From NCBI GenBank assembly GCA_903876765.1, contig CAIRBH010000031.1:28402-92401 (forward strand): DNA of 64,000 bases. Direction: 5' to 3'. Numbering within the stretch: position 1 is the stretch's first letter; every line of letters begins with the position of its first letter. This document shows positions 37,239 through 44,927 of this stretch, piece by piece. Under the pieces are notes generated by a model. The model was not told where the DNA came from. It saw only the letters and a list, made by a program, of their open reading frames with translations, and made no database searches. Made by a program: the position numbers and the translations under genes. The stretch is from an uncultured Pseudomonadota bacterium (GTDB lineage: Bacteria; Pseudomonadota; Gammaproteobacteria; Burkholderiales; Methylophilaceae).

Positions 37239-37688
37239 TTATAACGATAATTGATGCCGTTCACCTAATCTTTTAAGCGCATCTACATTGGTCCATGAAA
37301 AAACCCGCTTTGCCGCCTCGCGCCAATCAACCCATGCATATTGCACATGCTCATCTGGTGCTAGTTTGATGGCCAATTGTTTGGGCAAAACTAGGGCAAA
37401 TAAATGCTCTAGGTTGTTCGTTACATCTGGGGCGTAACGGTAACGCCAGTGCGGATAAATTTCATAGGTATTAGTGGCTTGCCAATCTTGAAAATCATAC
37501 TGTGTGGCATCTAAACCCGTTTCTTCAAATACCTCGCGTATTGCCGCCTGCCTTGGCGTTTCGCCAGCCTCTAGGCTGCCAGTAACAGATTGCCAGTATC
37601 CTTTTTTATCGGCACGCTCCATAATCAGCACTTGTAAATCTGCCGTATGAATGAGTACTAGTGCAGAAACTGGGGTTTTAAACATCAT
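37239..37688 (-). CDS. nudB: dihydroneopterin triphosphate diphosphatase
   Basis: 149 residues, a Nudix hydrolase. The Nudix box is GSLEAGETPRQAAIREVFEETG near residues 37-58, matching GX5EX7REUXEEXGU, and QSVTGSLEAGET with the W-Y-pocket residues fits NudB. It removes pyrophosphate from dihydroneopterin triphosphate in folate synthesis. The ATG may be at 37688 or 37685. It is 25 nt downstream of ispH on the same strand. Confidence 0.88.
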   Translation of the reverse strand: MMFKTPVSALVLIHTADLQVLIMERADKKGYWQSVTGSLEAGETPRQAAIREVFEETGLDATQYDFQDWQATNTYEIYPHWRYRYAPDVTNNLEHLFALVLPKQLAIKLAPDEHVQYAWVDWREAAKRVFSWTNVDALKRLGERHQLSL

Positions 37689-37713
37689 GCTTTAACCATG
37701 CAGACCATCTGCA

Positions 37714-38694
37714 TTAAACTCTAGTGCTTTTGGCCGTAGTCAAATTTTTGGGTAATTGAAAAATAACGTTTTCTACTACTCCCTGTAATTCTTCTACCTG
37801 TTGAGCCCCCAATGCTTGCAATTTACTAATGACCTCTTTTACCAATAGTTCAGGGGCAGAAGCGCCAGCAGATACGCCGATTTTTCGCTTGCCGACCAAC
37901 CAGGCCGTTTGCAAAAAACTAGCGTTATCAACCATATAGGCCTCAACGCCTTGCCTTTGGGCAACTTCACGCAGGCGATTAGAGTTAGAGCTGTTGGGTG
38001 AACCAACAATAATGACTAAATCACAATCTTTAGTCATCAATTTGACCGCATCTTGGCGGTTTTGCGTGGCATAGCAAATATATTCACTTTTTGGCGCATG
38101 AATATTGGGGTATTTGGCGGTGAGGGCATTAATCACCAAGGCGGCATCATCCATAGAAAGTGTGGTTTGCGTGACATAAGCTAAATTTTCACTATCTTTT
38201 ACCGTTAACTTTGCCACATCGGCTACCGTTTCTACCAAGTACATGCCCAGTTCAGACTGGCCCATGGTGCCTTCAACCTCTGGGTGGCCTTTGTGCCCTA
38301 TCATGACGATTTCTAGGCCTGCTTGGCGCATTTTTGCAACTTCTGTATGCACTTTAGTCACCAGTGGGCAGGTCGCATCATAAGCGCTAAGTCCGCGGGC
38401 TTCGGCTTCAAGGCGCACCGCTTTAGAAATGCCATGTGCACTAAAAATCACCGTGCTCCCCGCGGGAATTTCATCTAATTCTTTAACAAAAATAGCCCCT
38501 TTGGCGCGCAAACCATCCACGACAAATTTATTATGGACCACCTCATTACGCACATAAATAGGTGCACCGAACTTTTCTAAAGCTTGTTCCACTATGATAA
38601 TGGCGCGATCTACCCCTGCACAAAAACCGCGTGGATTGGCCAATACAATATCGGCGCTTATTTGATTGCTTAAATCTTGGTCTGTCATACGCAC
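37714..38694 (-). CDS. ispH: 4-hydroxy-3-methylbut-2-enyl diphosphate reductase
   Basis: 326 residues. Family signatures: [18 protein letters not shown], with the first of three 4Fe-4S cysteines; [23 protein letters not shown], with the second; and [14 protein letters not shown]. The enzyme makes IPP and DMAPP in the last step of the MEP isoprenoid pathway. The start at 38694 gives the normal length. A small non-coding gap of 91 bp separates it from divergent purU. Confidence 0.97.
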   Translation of the reverse strand: MRMTDQDLSNQISADIVLANPRGFCAGVDRAIIIVEQALEKFGAPIYVRNEVVHNKFVVDGLRAKGAIFVKELDEIPAGSTVIFSAHGISKAVRLEAEARGLSAYDATCPLVTKVHTEVAKMRQAGLEIVMIGHKGHPEVEGTMGQSELGMYLVETVADVAKLTVKDSENLAYVTQTTLSMDDAALVINALTAKYPNIHAPKSEYICYATQNRQDAVKLMTKDCDLVIIVGSPNSSNSNRLREVAQRQGVEAYMVDNASFLQTAWLVGKRKIGVSAGASAPELLVKEVISKLQALGAQQVEELQGVVENVIFQLPKNLTTAKSTRV

Positions 38695-38785
38695 TTTTAT
38701 TGGTTAAATTAACTTAAGGTATAATGCGTATATTAACCTAAATTTACCCATGCTTATTCCCTTTAGAACTTGAGCCCGCTTAAAT

Positions 38786-39655
38786 ATGAACCATACTGTC
38801 AGTAAAAATACCGCGACACTTTTGATTACCTGCCCAGACAGCAAAGGCATAGTCGCGGCAATTGCCGAGTTTCTCTATCAGCACAATGCTAATATTTTGC
38901 ACGCTGACCAGCATCAAGATGCAGAAAATAATTTGTTTTTAATGCGCGTGGAGTGGGATTTAGCCGGATTTAGCTTAGCCACTGATGATTTTGCAGAGCA
39001 TTTTGCCGCAATTGCAAGCCGCTTCACCATGCAATGGCAGCTTAAACTGTCACAAAAACCATTGCGCTTGGCGATTATGGTATCGCAATACGACCATTGT
39101 TTGGCCGACCTTTTGCACAGACATAAAAATGGCGAGTTGGTTTGCGACATACCGCTGATTATTAGTAACCACCGTGATACTGAAGCCTTAGCTCAATTCT
39201 ATGGAGTAGATTTTCATTATATTGCCGTCAATAAAGACAACAAGGCGGCCGCAGAAGCGGAACAATTTGCTTTGTTTGACCAGTACCAAATTGATTTAAT
39301 TGTGTTAGCGCGTTATATGCAGATTTTGTCGGCAGATTTTGTTGCGCGTTACCCTAAGCAGGTGATCAATATACACCATTCGTTTTTACCTGCCTTTATT
39401 GGGGCTAAGCCCTACCACAGAGCATTTGAGCGCGGCGTAAAATTGATCGGGGCCACCGCGCATTATGTTACCGCAGTGCTGGACGAAGGGCCGATTATTG
39501 AGCAAGATATTGATCGCATTTCACACCGCGACCAAGTAGAAGATTTGATACAAAAAGGCCGAGATTTAGAGCGGATTGTGCTTTCAAAAGCGGTGCGTTG
39601 GCACATAGAAAACCGTATTTTGCTGTACGCGAACAAGACGGTCATTTTTGATTAG
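38786..39655 (+). CDS. purU: formyltetrahydrofolate deformylase
   Basis: 289 residues. An N-terminal ACT-like regulatory domain (TCPDSKGIVAAIAEFLYQ) is followed by a GART-type hydrolase domain: DLIVLARYMQILSADFV, IHHSFLPAFIGAKPYHRAFERGVK and the DEGPIIEQD stretch with the catalytic Asp. It hydrolyses 10-formyl-THF to formate and THF. In methylotrophs it helps balance C1 units, which suits the methylamine genes of this window. A strong terminator follows. Confidence 0.96.
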   Translation: MNHTVSKNTATLLITCPDSKGIVAAIAEFLYQHNANILHADQHQDAENNLFLMRVEWDLAGFSLATDDFAEHFAAIASRFTMQWQLKLSQKPLRLAIMVSQYDHCLADLLHRHKNGELVCDIPLIISNHRDTEALAQFYGVDFHYIAVNKDNKAAAEAEQFALFDQYQIDLIVLARYMQILSADFVARYPKQVINIHHSFLPAFIGAKPYHRAFERGVKLIGATAHYVTAVLDEGPIIEQDIDRISHRDQVEDLIQKGRDLERIVLSKAVRWHIENRILLYANKTVIFD

Positions 39656-39719
39656 CATAGAGGGCTGGCGCTTAAAATTGACCTTAAAAGCTGGCGTAAA
39701 AACTACCGCTTAAAAAAAC

Positions 39720-39751
39720 AAAAGGCGAAGCACAAGTGCTTCGCCTTTTTT
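39720..39751. terminator. bidirectional intrinsic terminator after purU
   Basis: AAAAGGCGAAGCAC-AA-GTGCTTCGCCTTTT, a perfect 14-bp stem, with further T residues downstream. It serves purU and the convergent small exported-peptide gene. Confidence 0.93.
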
Positions 39752-39765
39752 AGTCATTAAACGTT

Positions 39766-39906
39766 TTATTCTTGTACTGGCGCATCTAGTGGCGGAATGA
39801 CAGGATCATCAACTGGTGCGATTTCTGGTAATGCCTCACCAGCAAAAGCCGCAGGGATAGCATTAAAAGCAAAGACAAACAATAAACTTAATAAAAGCTT
39901 GCTCAT
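39766..39906 (-). CDS. small exported peptide, 46 aa, unknown
   Basis: A short gene on the minus strand with a strong AAGGAGAAGA ribosome binding site and ATG at 39906. The first 22 residues form a signal peptide (MSKLLLSLLFVFAFNAIPAAFA) and the mature part is acidic and proline-rich (GEALPEIAPVDDPVIPPLDA). It stops just before a bidirectional terminator, so it has a complete transcription unit. I do not recognise a family, but signal, RBS and terminator together support a real gene. Confidence 0.72.
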   Translation of the reverse strand: MSKLLLSLLFVFAFNAIPAAFAGEALPEIAPVDDPVIPPLDAPVQE

Positions 39907-40047
39907 TTCTTCTCCTTAAATTGCGTTAAAACTGCATTATTGATTATCAAAACATCAGTAAATTTTTACTTACCGAAGGCGAAAATCTACACTTAGTTCA
40001 TTATGCAGGCAAGCTTTTTTTGGCTAGCTTGAAGTGAGCTATTGCCG

Positions 40048-41310
40048 CTAAGGGTTAGCTAGTATTTTTTCTAAAGCAAATAAGTCAGCTATTTGCTCAC
40101 GCTGCCTAATGAGGTGACATTGTTCGCCATCTACCATGACCTCAGCCGCGCGCGGTCTGGTGTTGTAGTTGCTCGCCATGCTCATGCCATACGCACCAGC
40201 AGACATAATCGCCAGCAAATCGCCTTCTTGTAGTGCTAGCTTGCGATCATGACCTAGAAAGTCACCAGTCTCGCAGACTGGGCCGACAATTTCATAATTT
40301 TCGGCGGCAATGGCTGATTGCGCGCTGTGCAACTGCACTGCTTGAATATCATGATAAGCATCGTACAGAGCGGGGCGCATTAAATCATTCATGGCAGCGT
40401 CAACGATGGCAAAATTTTTCGCTTCAGTCCGTTTTAAGTACTCAACTTTAGTCAATAAAACCCCTGCGTTGCCTACCAAGGCGCGGCCAGGCTCAAACAC
40501 CAGCTTAACTTGGCGGTCAGCTAATTTTTCACGTACGGCCTTGGCATACGCGGCAAATTCAGGTGGCGTTTCATCGCTATAGCAAATACCAATGCCGCCG
40601 CCAGCATCAATGTGCTGTATCGCTATGCCTCTAGCTTCTAGTGCGTCTACTAAGGCGAGCACTCGATCTAAGGCGTCTAAAAAAGGCGATAATTCGGTAA
40701 TTTGTGAGCCTATATGGCAATCAACACCATGCACCTTGATGTTAGGCATGGCGGCCGCTCGTGAGTAAATATCCAGCGCATCTTCATAAGCCACGCCAAA
40801 CTTATTATTTTTTAAGCCTGTAGAAATATAAGGGTGTGTTTTTGCATCTACATTCGGGTTGACTCGCAATGAAACAGGTGCGATCTTACCCATAAAACTA
40901 GCTACATCATTTAAGCGCAGCAGCTCGCTGACAGATTCCACATTAAAACAAAATATGCCCGCATTGAGTGCGGCTTGCATTTCTTGCTCAGTTTTACCCA
41001 CGCCTGAAAAGACGATCTTGCTAGGGTCACCACCCGCGGCCAATACGCGGGCTAATTCCCCGCCAGAAACAATATCAAAGCCTGCGCCAAGCTTAGCAAA
41101 TAAATTCAAAATGGCTAAATTGGGGTTAGATTTAACGGCAAAACAGACCAAATGGTCAGTGCCCTTAAAGCCCGCGCTAAATTGCTCAAAAGCCTGTATA
41201 AGTGCCGCTTTAGAATAGACATAACACGGCGTGCCAAACTCGTTGGCAATGCTATTTAAAGCGACCTGTTCAGCATGTAAAAGATTATTTTTAAGGGTAA
41301 AAGGGTTCAC
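40048..41310 (-). CDS. lysA: diaminopimelate decarboxylase
   Basis: 420 residues, fold-type III PLP enzyme. The PLP lysine is in CFAVKSNPNLAIL near residue 58. The PLP phosphate-binding GGGIGICY, the HIGSQITELSPF motif and VGPVCETGDFLGHDR follow. It decarboxylates meso-DAP to lysine. The lptM gene upstream and the same-strand layout match the common lptM-lysA pair. 36 nt separate them. Confidence 0.97.
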   Translation of the reverse strand: MNPFTLKNNLLHAEQVALNSIANEFGTPCYVYSKAALIQAFEQFSAGFKGTDHLVCFAVKSNPNLAILNLFAKLGAGFDIVSGGELARVLAAGGDPSKIVFSGVGKTEQEMQAALNAGIFCFNVESVSELLRLNDVASFMGKIAPVSLRVNPNVDAKTHPYISTGLKNNKFGVAYEDALDIYSRAAAMPNIKVHGVDCHIGSQITELSPFLDALDRVLALVDALEARGIAIQHIDAGGGIGICYSDETPPEFAAYAKAVREKLADRQVKLVFEPGRALVGNAGVLLTKVEYLKRTEAKNFAIVDAAMNDLMRPALYDAYHDIQAVQLHSAQSAIAAENYEIVGPVCETGDFLGHDRKLALQEGDLLAIMSAGAYGMSMASNYNTRPRAAEVMVDGEQCHLIRQREQIADLFALEKILANP

Positions 41311-41345
41311 GTGGCGGGCTTAATAGATTAAAAAAGTAGCCAGTA

Positions 41346-41474
41346 TTATTCACTGGCAGATGCTGTTTGGGGGTATTTATGCTCAGGAATATACAGTGGG
41401 CCTTTAATGCCACAGGCATTGCAGGCAAAGCAAAGCGCGGCTAGCAGCAGTAGGCGGGTAGTGACTTTTTGCAT
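41346..41474 (-). CDS. lptM: LPS translocon maturation lipoprotein LptM (YifL-like)
   Basis: 42 residues from ATG 41474; an ATG pair at 41498/41501 would add eight or nine. The CGIKGPLYIPE motif at residues 21-31 is the hallmark of LptM/YifL, the small lipoprotein that assists LptD disulfide maturation. It precedes lysA by 36 nt, as in many beta- and gammaproteobacteria. The residues before the modified cysteine (CFACNAC) depart from the lipobox consensus, with an Asn at -2, so lipidation efficiency is uncertain. Confidence 0.85.
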   Translation of the reverse strand: MQKVTTRLLLLAALCFACNACGIKGPLYIPEHKYPQTASASE

Positions 41475-41564
41475 CTGTTTTTTGCGCTCAATATTCATCA
41501 TGTTAGCTGGGCAAGGTGAGATTTTAATCTCTATTATTTTATATATCAGGTTTTATATATCAGG

Positions 41565-41598
41565 GATTTTAACACCCCAAAGATTTTAACACCTCAAA
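41565..41598. repeat. 17-bp tandem repeat upstream of pilE
   Basis: GATTTTAACACCCCAAA at 41565 is followed by GATTTTAACACCTCAAA at 41582, with a third degenerate half copy. It lies in the lptM-pilE gap, next to a second duplicated stretch (TTTTATATATCAGG twice, 41537-41564). Confidence 0.75.
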
Positions 41599-41723
41599 TC
41601 TTAACACTGTAAGGCCTAATTCCAAAAGCACCGTTTATCGGTCAAGTTTTACCGACTATCGGCTACAACTAGATTTTGCTTAGTAGATTATGCATGATGC
41701 GTTTTAACTATATGAGAATTGCC

Positions 41724-42227
41724 ATGCATCCCTTACACCGCCAAGCACAAAATAAAGCCATAGACAGTCAGCCATTGCCGCCTAATAAACTAGGCGTCAA
41801 AGCGCTAAGCCAACAGGGCTTTACTTTAGTTGAGCTCATGATAGTGGTGGCGGTGATAGGCATTTTAGCGAAGGTTGCCATCCCCGCTTACACTAGCCAT
41901 GTAAAAAGTGGTAAGGCGGCAGAGGCCACGTCTACCTTGGCCGATTTAAGAGTAAAGATGGAGCAGTATTACCAAGATAATCGCACTTATGTTGGGGGCC
42001 CCTATAGCAATGGGCCTTGTGCGAAAGCCATGACAATTAAATATTTTACTTACGATTGCAGTGTTACTCCCACTCTCACCGCCTATACATTCAGGGCGAC
42101 TGGGATCTCGGCTCAAGGCATGAGTAATTTTAGTTTTACCGTCGACCAAGATAATGCTAAAACCTCAACATTTGATGGTACCACCGGCAGCACTTGCTGG
42201 TTAACCAAGAAAAACGCTACGTGCTAA
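41724..42227 (+). CDS. pilE: type IV pilin, PilE-like
   Basis: 167 residues from the ATG at 41724; several upstream ATGs exist. The prepilin motif QQG/FTLVELMIVVAVIGILAKVAIPAY shows the Glu at +5. The leader before the cleavage site is about 32 residues, much longer than the 6-8 of ordinary type IVa prepilins. The C-terminal domain has four cysteines (CAKAM, YDCSV, TCWLTKKNATC) that can form the pilin disulfide loop. It leads a six-gene minor-pilin operon, though pilE is more often last. Confidence 0.88.
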   Translation: MHPLHRQAQNKAIDSQPLPPNKLGVKALSQQGFTLVELMIVVAVIGILAKVAIPAYTSHVKSGKAAEATSTLADLRVKMEQYYQDNRTYVGGPYSNGPCAKAMTIKYFTYDCSVTPTLTAYTFRATGISAQGMSNFSFTVDQDNAKTSTFDGTTGSTCWLTKKNATC

Positions 42228-42799
42228 AGCCATGCCCACCATCTAGTTTGCTCAGGCTTCGCTATTCTTTGGCTGATGGCTTGAGGTTTGGCTCTGGCTT
42301 TACCTTGGTCGAATTGATGATCACCATCTCGGTGCTGGCTATTTTGCTATCAGTGGCAGTGCCCAGCTATAAGACCATGCTACTTAATACTCAAGTGCGT
42401 AATGCGGCAGAAGCTTTTGCTAATGGATTACACCTAGCAAGGGCAGAAGCCATTGCCCGCAATGCTAATGTTGAATTTTTTGCTGATACTGATTCTGGCT
42501 GGATAGTGCGAGTCCAAGGATCGACTAGCAAAATACAGCAAAGACTTAAATCTGAAGGCTCTGCCAATGTTACAGTCACGGCTAAAAACTCTGGGGTTAG
42601 TGTCTCTTTCCCAGTGACTGCTACTTTTAACAGTTTAGGTGGGCTAGGGAGTAATTCTGCTGGGGCAACAGCTTTTACCCAACTTGATTTTACTGCCAAC
42701 GCAGCTACCAAGCCTTTACGTGTGACCATAGGCACAGGCGGCAATACTAAAATGTGTGACCCTAGTTTGGCGTATGCAAGCAACCCTAGGGGATGTTAA
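42221..42799 (+). CDS. fimT: minor pilin, FimT/GspH family
   Basis: About 192 residues from a GTG at 42221 that overlaps the pilE stop (GTGCTAA); a TTG at 42194 is the alternative. The prepilin motif GSG/FTLVELMITISVLAILLSVAVPSYK sits behind a leader of roughly 26 residues. The NAAEAFANGLHLARAEAIARN segment is typical of GspH/FimT. It is a minor pilin that primes type IV pilus assembly and, in some species, binds DNA. Confidence 0.85.
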   Translation: MLKPCPPSSLLRLRYSLADGLRFGSGFTLVELMITISVLAILLSVAVPSYKTMLLNTQVRNAAEAFANGLHLARAEAIARNANVEFFADTDSGWIVRVQGSTSKIQQRLKSEGSANVTVTAKNSGVSVSFPVTATFNSLGGLGSNSAGATAFTQLDFTANAATKPLRVTIGTGGNTKMCDPSLAYASNPRGC

Positions 42800-43197
42800 A
42801 TATGCCACTGCAAATAGCAAAAATCATGAATAAGCCAAATCTAAAATCTAGCCAGCGCGGTATAGCGATAATAGAAGCCATGGTGGCGCTGCTGATTTTT
42901 TCTATGGGGGTGCTGGCGCTAGTTGGTTTGCAGGCGACTATGGTTAAAAATACTTCAGATGCAAAATACCGTAGTGATGCCAGCTATATCGCCCAAAATA
43001 GACTAGGGCAGATATGGGCAGACATAGCTAATGCAGCTAATTACATTGAGACCAATACCGATATATCTAGCTTACTACCCAGTGGCACACGCAGTGTTTC
43101 GTCGGTTGCGACTAATCAATACCGCGTTACTGTCACATGGCGGCTGCCAGGCCAAGTGCAGCATAACTTTACCACTACCGCCAGTATTGTAAACTAA
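42793..43197 (+). CDS. pilV: type IV pilus modification protein PilV
   Basis: 134 residues. The prepilin motif RG/IAIIEAMVALLIFSMGVLALVGLQ has the +5 Glu and the VALLIFSMGVLAL pattern of PilV. The ATG overlaps the fimT stop; an ATG at 42802 is also possible. Minor pilin and priming-complex component. pilW follows 3 nt later. Confidence 0.88.
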   Translation: MLNMPLQIAKIMNKPNLKSSQRGIAIIEAMVALLIFSMGVLALVGLQATMVKNTSDAKYRSDASYIAQNRLGQIWADIANAANYIETNTDISSLLPSGTRSVSSVATNQYRVTVTWRLPGQVQHNFTTTASIVN

Positions 43198-43200
43198 GCA

Positions 43201-44295
43201 ATGAAATTAACAGGCAAGCATGGCTATCAAACGGGCTTTACCCTAGTAGAAATGATGGTGGGTCTTGTCATCGGTATGTTGGTAACGCTGGTGATTGTGC
43301 AAGTGCTATCTGTTTTTGAAGCACAAAAACGCAGCAGCACTGGCAGTGCCGACGCACAAACCAATGGCAGTATTGCGCTTTATAAGATTAGCCGTGAAAT
43401 GCAAAACGCGGGTTACCCGTTAATGCCGTATGCCAATTCAGCCCTAGAATGCGGTAAAAATGGTGAAGTATATCGTGAAGGTACGTCTATAAGTTGGAAA
43501 GATATATCACCTGTAACGATTGTTGATGGTGGCAGTACTGGTGGGAGTGACACAATTACCATACGATATGGCACTAATAGCGCAGGGGGTGTGCCCACTA
43601 TTATTGGCGCAAGCCCAGTGGGGAATGTGATTACACTGGGTAGTTTGGATAGTCCAGGGAGTAATTTAGGCTGCGCGGTGAATGACATAAGTTTGATTGT
43701 TAGTACTACTCACTGTGCTTTTTCTACGGTAAAAGCTTTATCATCAGCCACGACACCGCCCACCATTACATTAGCCAATGTAACAGCGGCAAAGGCGGAG
43801 GCTAATTTGGCTTGTTTAGGTAGTTGGAATGAAGTGGTTTATGCCGTGAGTTCAGGTAAGCTACAGCGGGCAGGAGTTGATAGCATAGACGACATAGTCA
43901 GCATACAGGCGCAATACGGTACTACTAGCGCTAACCTAACCAATACTAATGCAAATTTTAACCAAGTGGTTGATTGGTACGATGCAACGGCTGGGAGCAA
44001 TTGGGATTGGGCGAGTGGTAGTTTTAATTTAGCAAGGCGTAATCGCATTAAAGCCATACGCATTGCCATTGTAGCGCGTAATGCAAAAAAAGAGATAAGC
44101 AAGGTCACCGCTGCTTGTAGTTCACTTACCTCTGCTAGACCAACAGGCTTATGTGCTTGGGCAGGCTCCGCGGCTGATCCTGCACCTAAAATCGACCTAA
44201 GTTTAACGGACAGCAATTGGGAGTATTACCGCTACCGCGTATTTGAGACCATTATTCCGCTGCGTAATGTTTTTTGGGCTAAGGATACCTTATGA
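43201..44295 (+). CDS. pilW: minor pilin PilW
   Basis: 364 residues. The prepilin motif TG/FTLVEMMVGLVIGMLVTLVIVQVLSVFE is near residue 12, and the long globular domain is typical of PilW. It bridges PilY1 and the other minor pilins. The ATG begins 3 nt after the pilV stop and the C-terminus overlaps the pilX start by 4 nt (ATGA). Confidence 0.9.
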   Translation: MKLTGKHGYQTGFTLVEMMVGLVIGMLVTLVIVQVLSVFEAQKRSSTGSADAQTNGSIALYKISREMQNAGYPLMPYANSALECGKNGEVYREGTSISWKDISPVTIVDGGSTGGSDTITIRYGTNSAGGVPTIIGASPVGNVITLGSLDSPGSNLGCAVNDISLIVSTTHCAFSTVKALSSATTPPTITLANVTAAKAEANLACLGSWNEVVYAVSSGKLQRAGVDSIDDIVSIQAQYGTTSANLTNTNANFNQVVDWYDATAGSNWDWASGSFNLARRNRIKAIRIAIVARNAKKEISKVTAACSSLTSARPTGLCAWAGSAADPAPKIDLSLTDSNWEYYRYRVFETIIPLRNVFWAKDTL

Positions 44296-44918
44296 CACAA
44301 GTGCCTCAGACTAGGGTTTTGCTGCTGGCTAGACAGCGTGGGGTCGTATTTTTTTTGGCGCTAGTGGTCTTGGTTGTGCTTTGTCTTGCGGCGGTAGCCT
44401 TGATACGCTCGGTCGATACCAACACACTGATTGCTGGCAATATTGCCTTTAAGCAGTCCACCATTAACTCCGCTGATACTGGTGTAGAGTCGGCAATAGC
44501 TTGGCTAGCAACTATCCAAACAGCCAATAGCAGTAAAAATGCTATTCTTGATGCTAGCCATCCATTTAACATTACCGATGCGGCCAAAGGTTATTACTCT
44601 AATGCCAATACCATAGACCTTTTTGCAGATGCCACTTGGAATATAAGTACCATTCAAGCCGTGACTGATAGCAGTGGCAATACCATACGCTACATCATTG
44701 AGCGCATGTGCCGCACGGCTAATGTAACAATTCAAAATGCGGATTGTTTATTTAGTGATGCGGTTGAAGACACTAATGGGCAAAAAGTACCCTTGCCTAC
44801 CGATATTTGCACAGGCAGTGGCTGTCCCTTGGCAGCGCAAAGCCCAGTATTTCGTATTACGGCTAGAGCAGTTGGTCCACGCAATGCGGTTAGCTATGTG
44901 CAGGCATTTGTTCACTAG
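44292..44918 (+). CDS. pilX: minor pilin PilX
   Basis: 208 residues. RQRG/VVFFLALVVLVVLCLAAVALIRSVDTNTLIAGNIAFKQS is the PilX N-terminal domain, in which the +5 position is Leu rather than Glu. The NTLIAGNIAFKQ segment is the most conserved. It couples with PilW and PilY1. It overlaps pilW by 4 nt and is 9 nt upstream of pilY1. Confidence 0.87.
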   Translation: MTQVPQTRVLLLARQRGVVFFLALVVLVVLCLAAVALIRSVDTNTLIAGNIAFKQSTINSADTGVESAIAWLATIQTANSSKNAILDASHPFNITDAAKGYYSNANTIDLFADATWNISTIQAVTDSSGNTIRYIIERMCRTANVTIQNADCLFSDAVEDTNGQKVPLPTDICTGSGCPLAAQSPVFRITARAVGPRNAVSYVQAFVH

Positions 44919-44927
44919 GAGGTAAGC

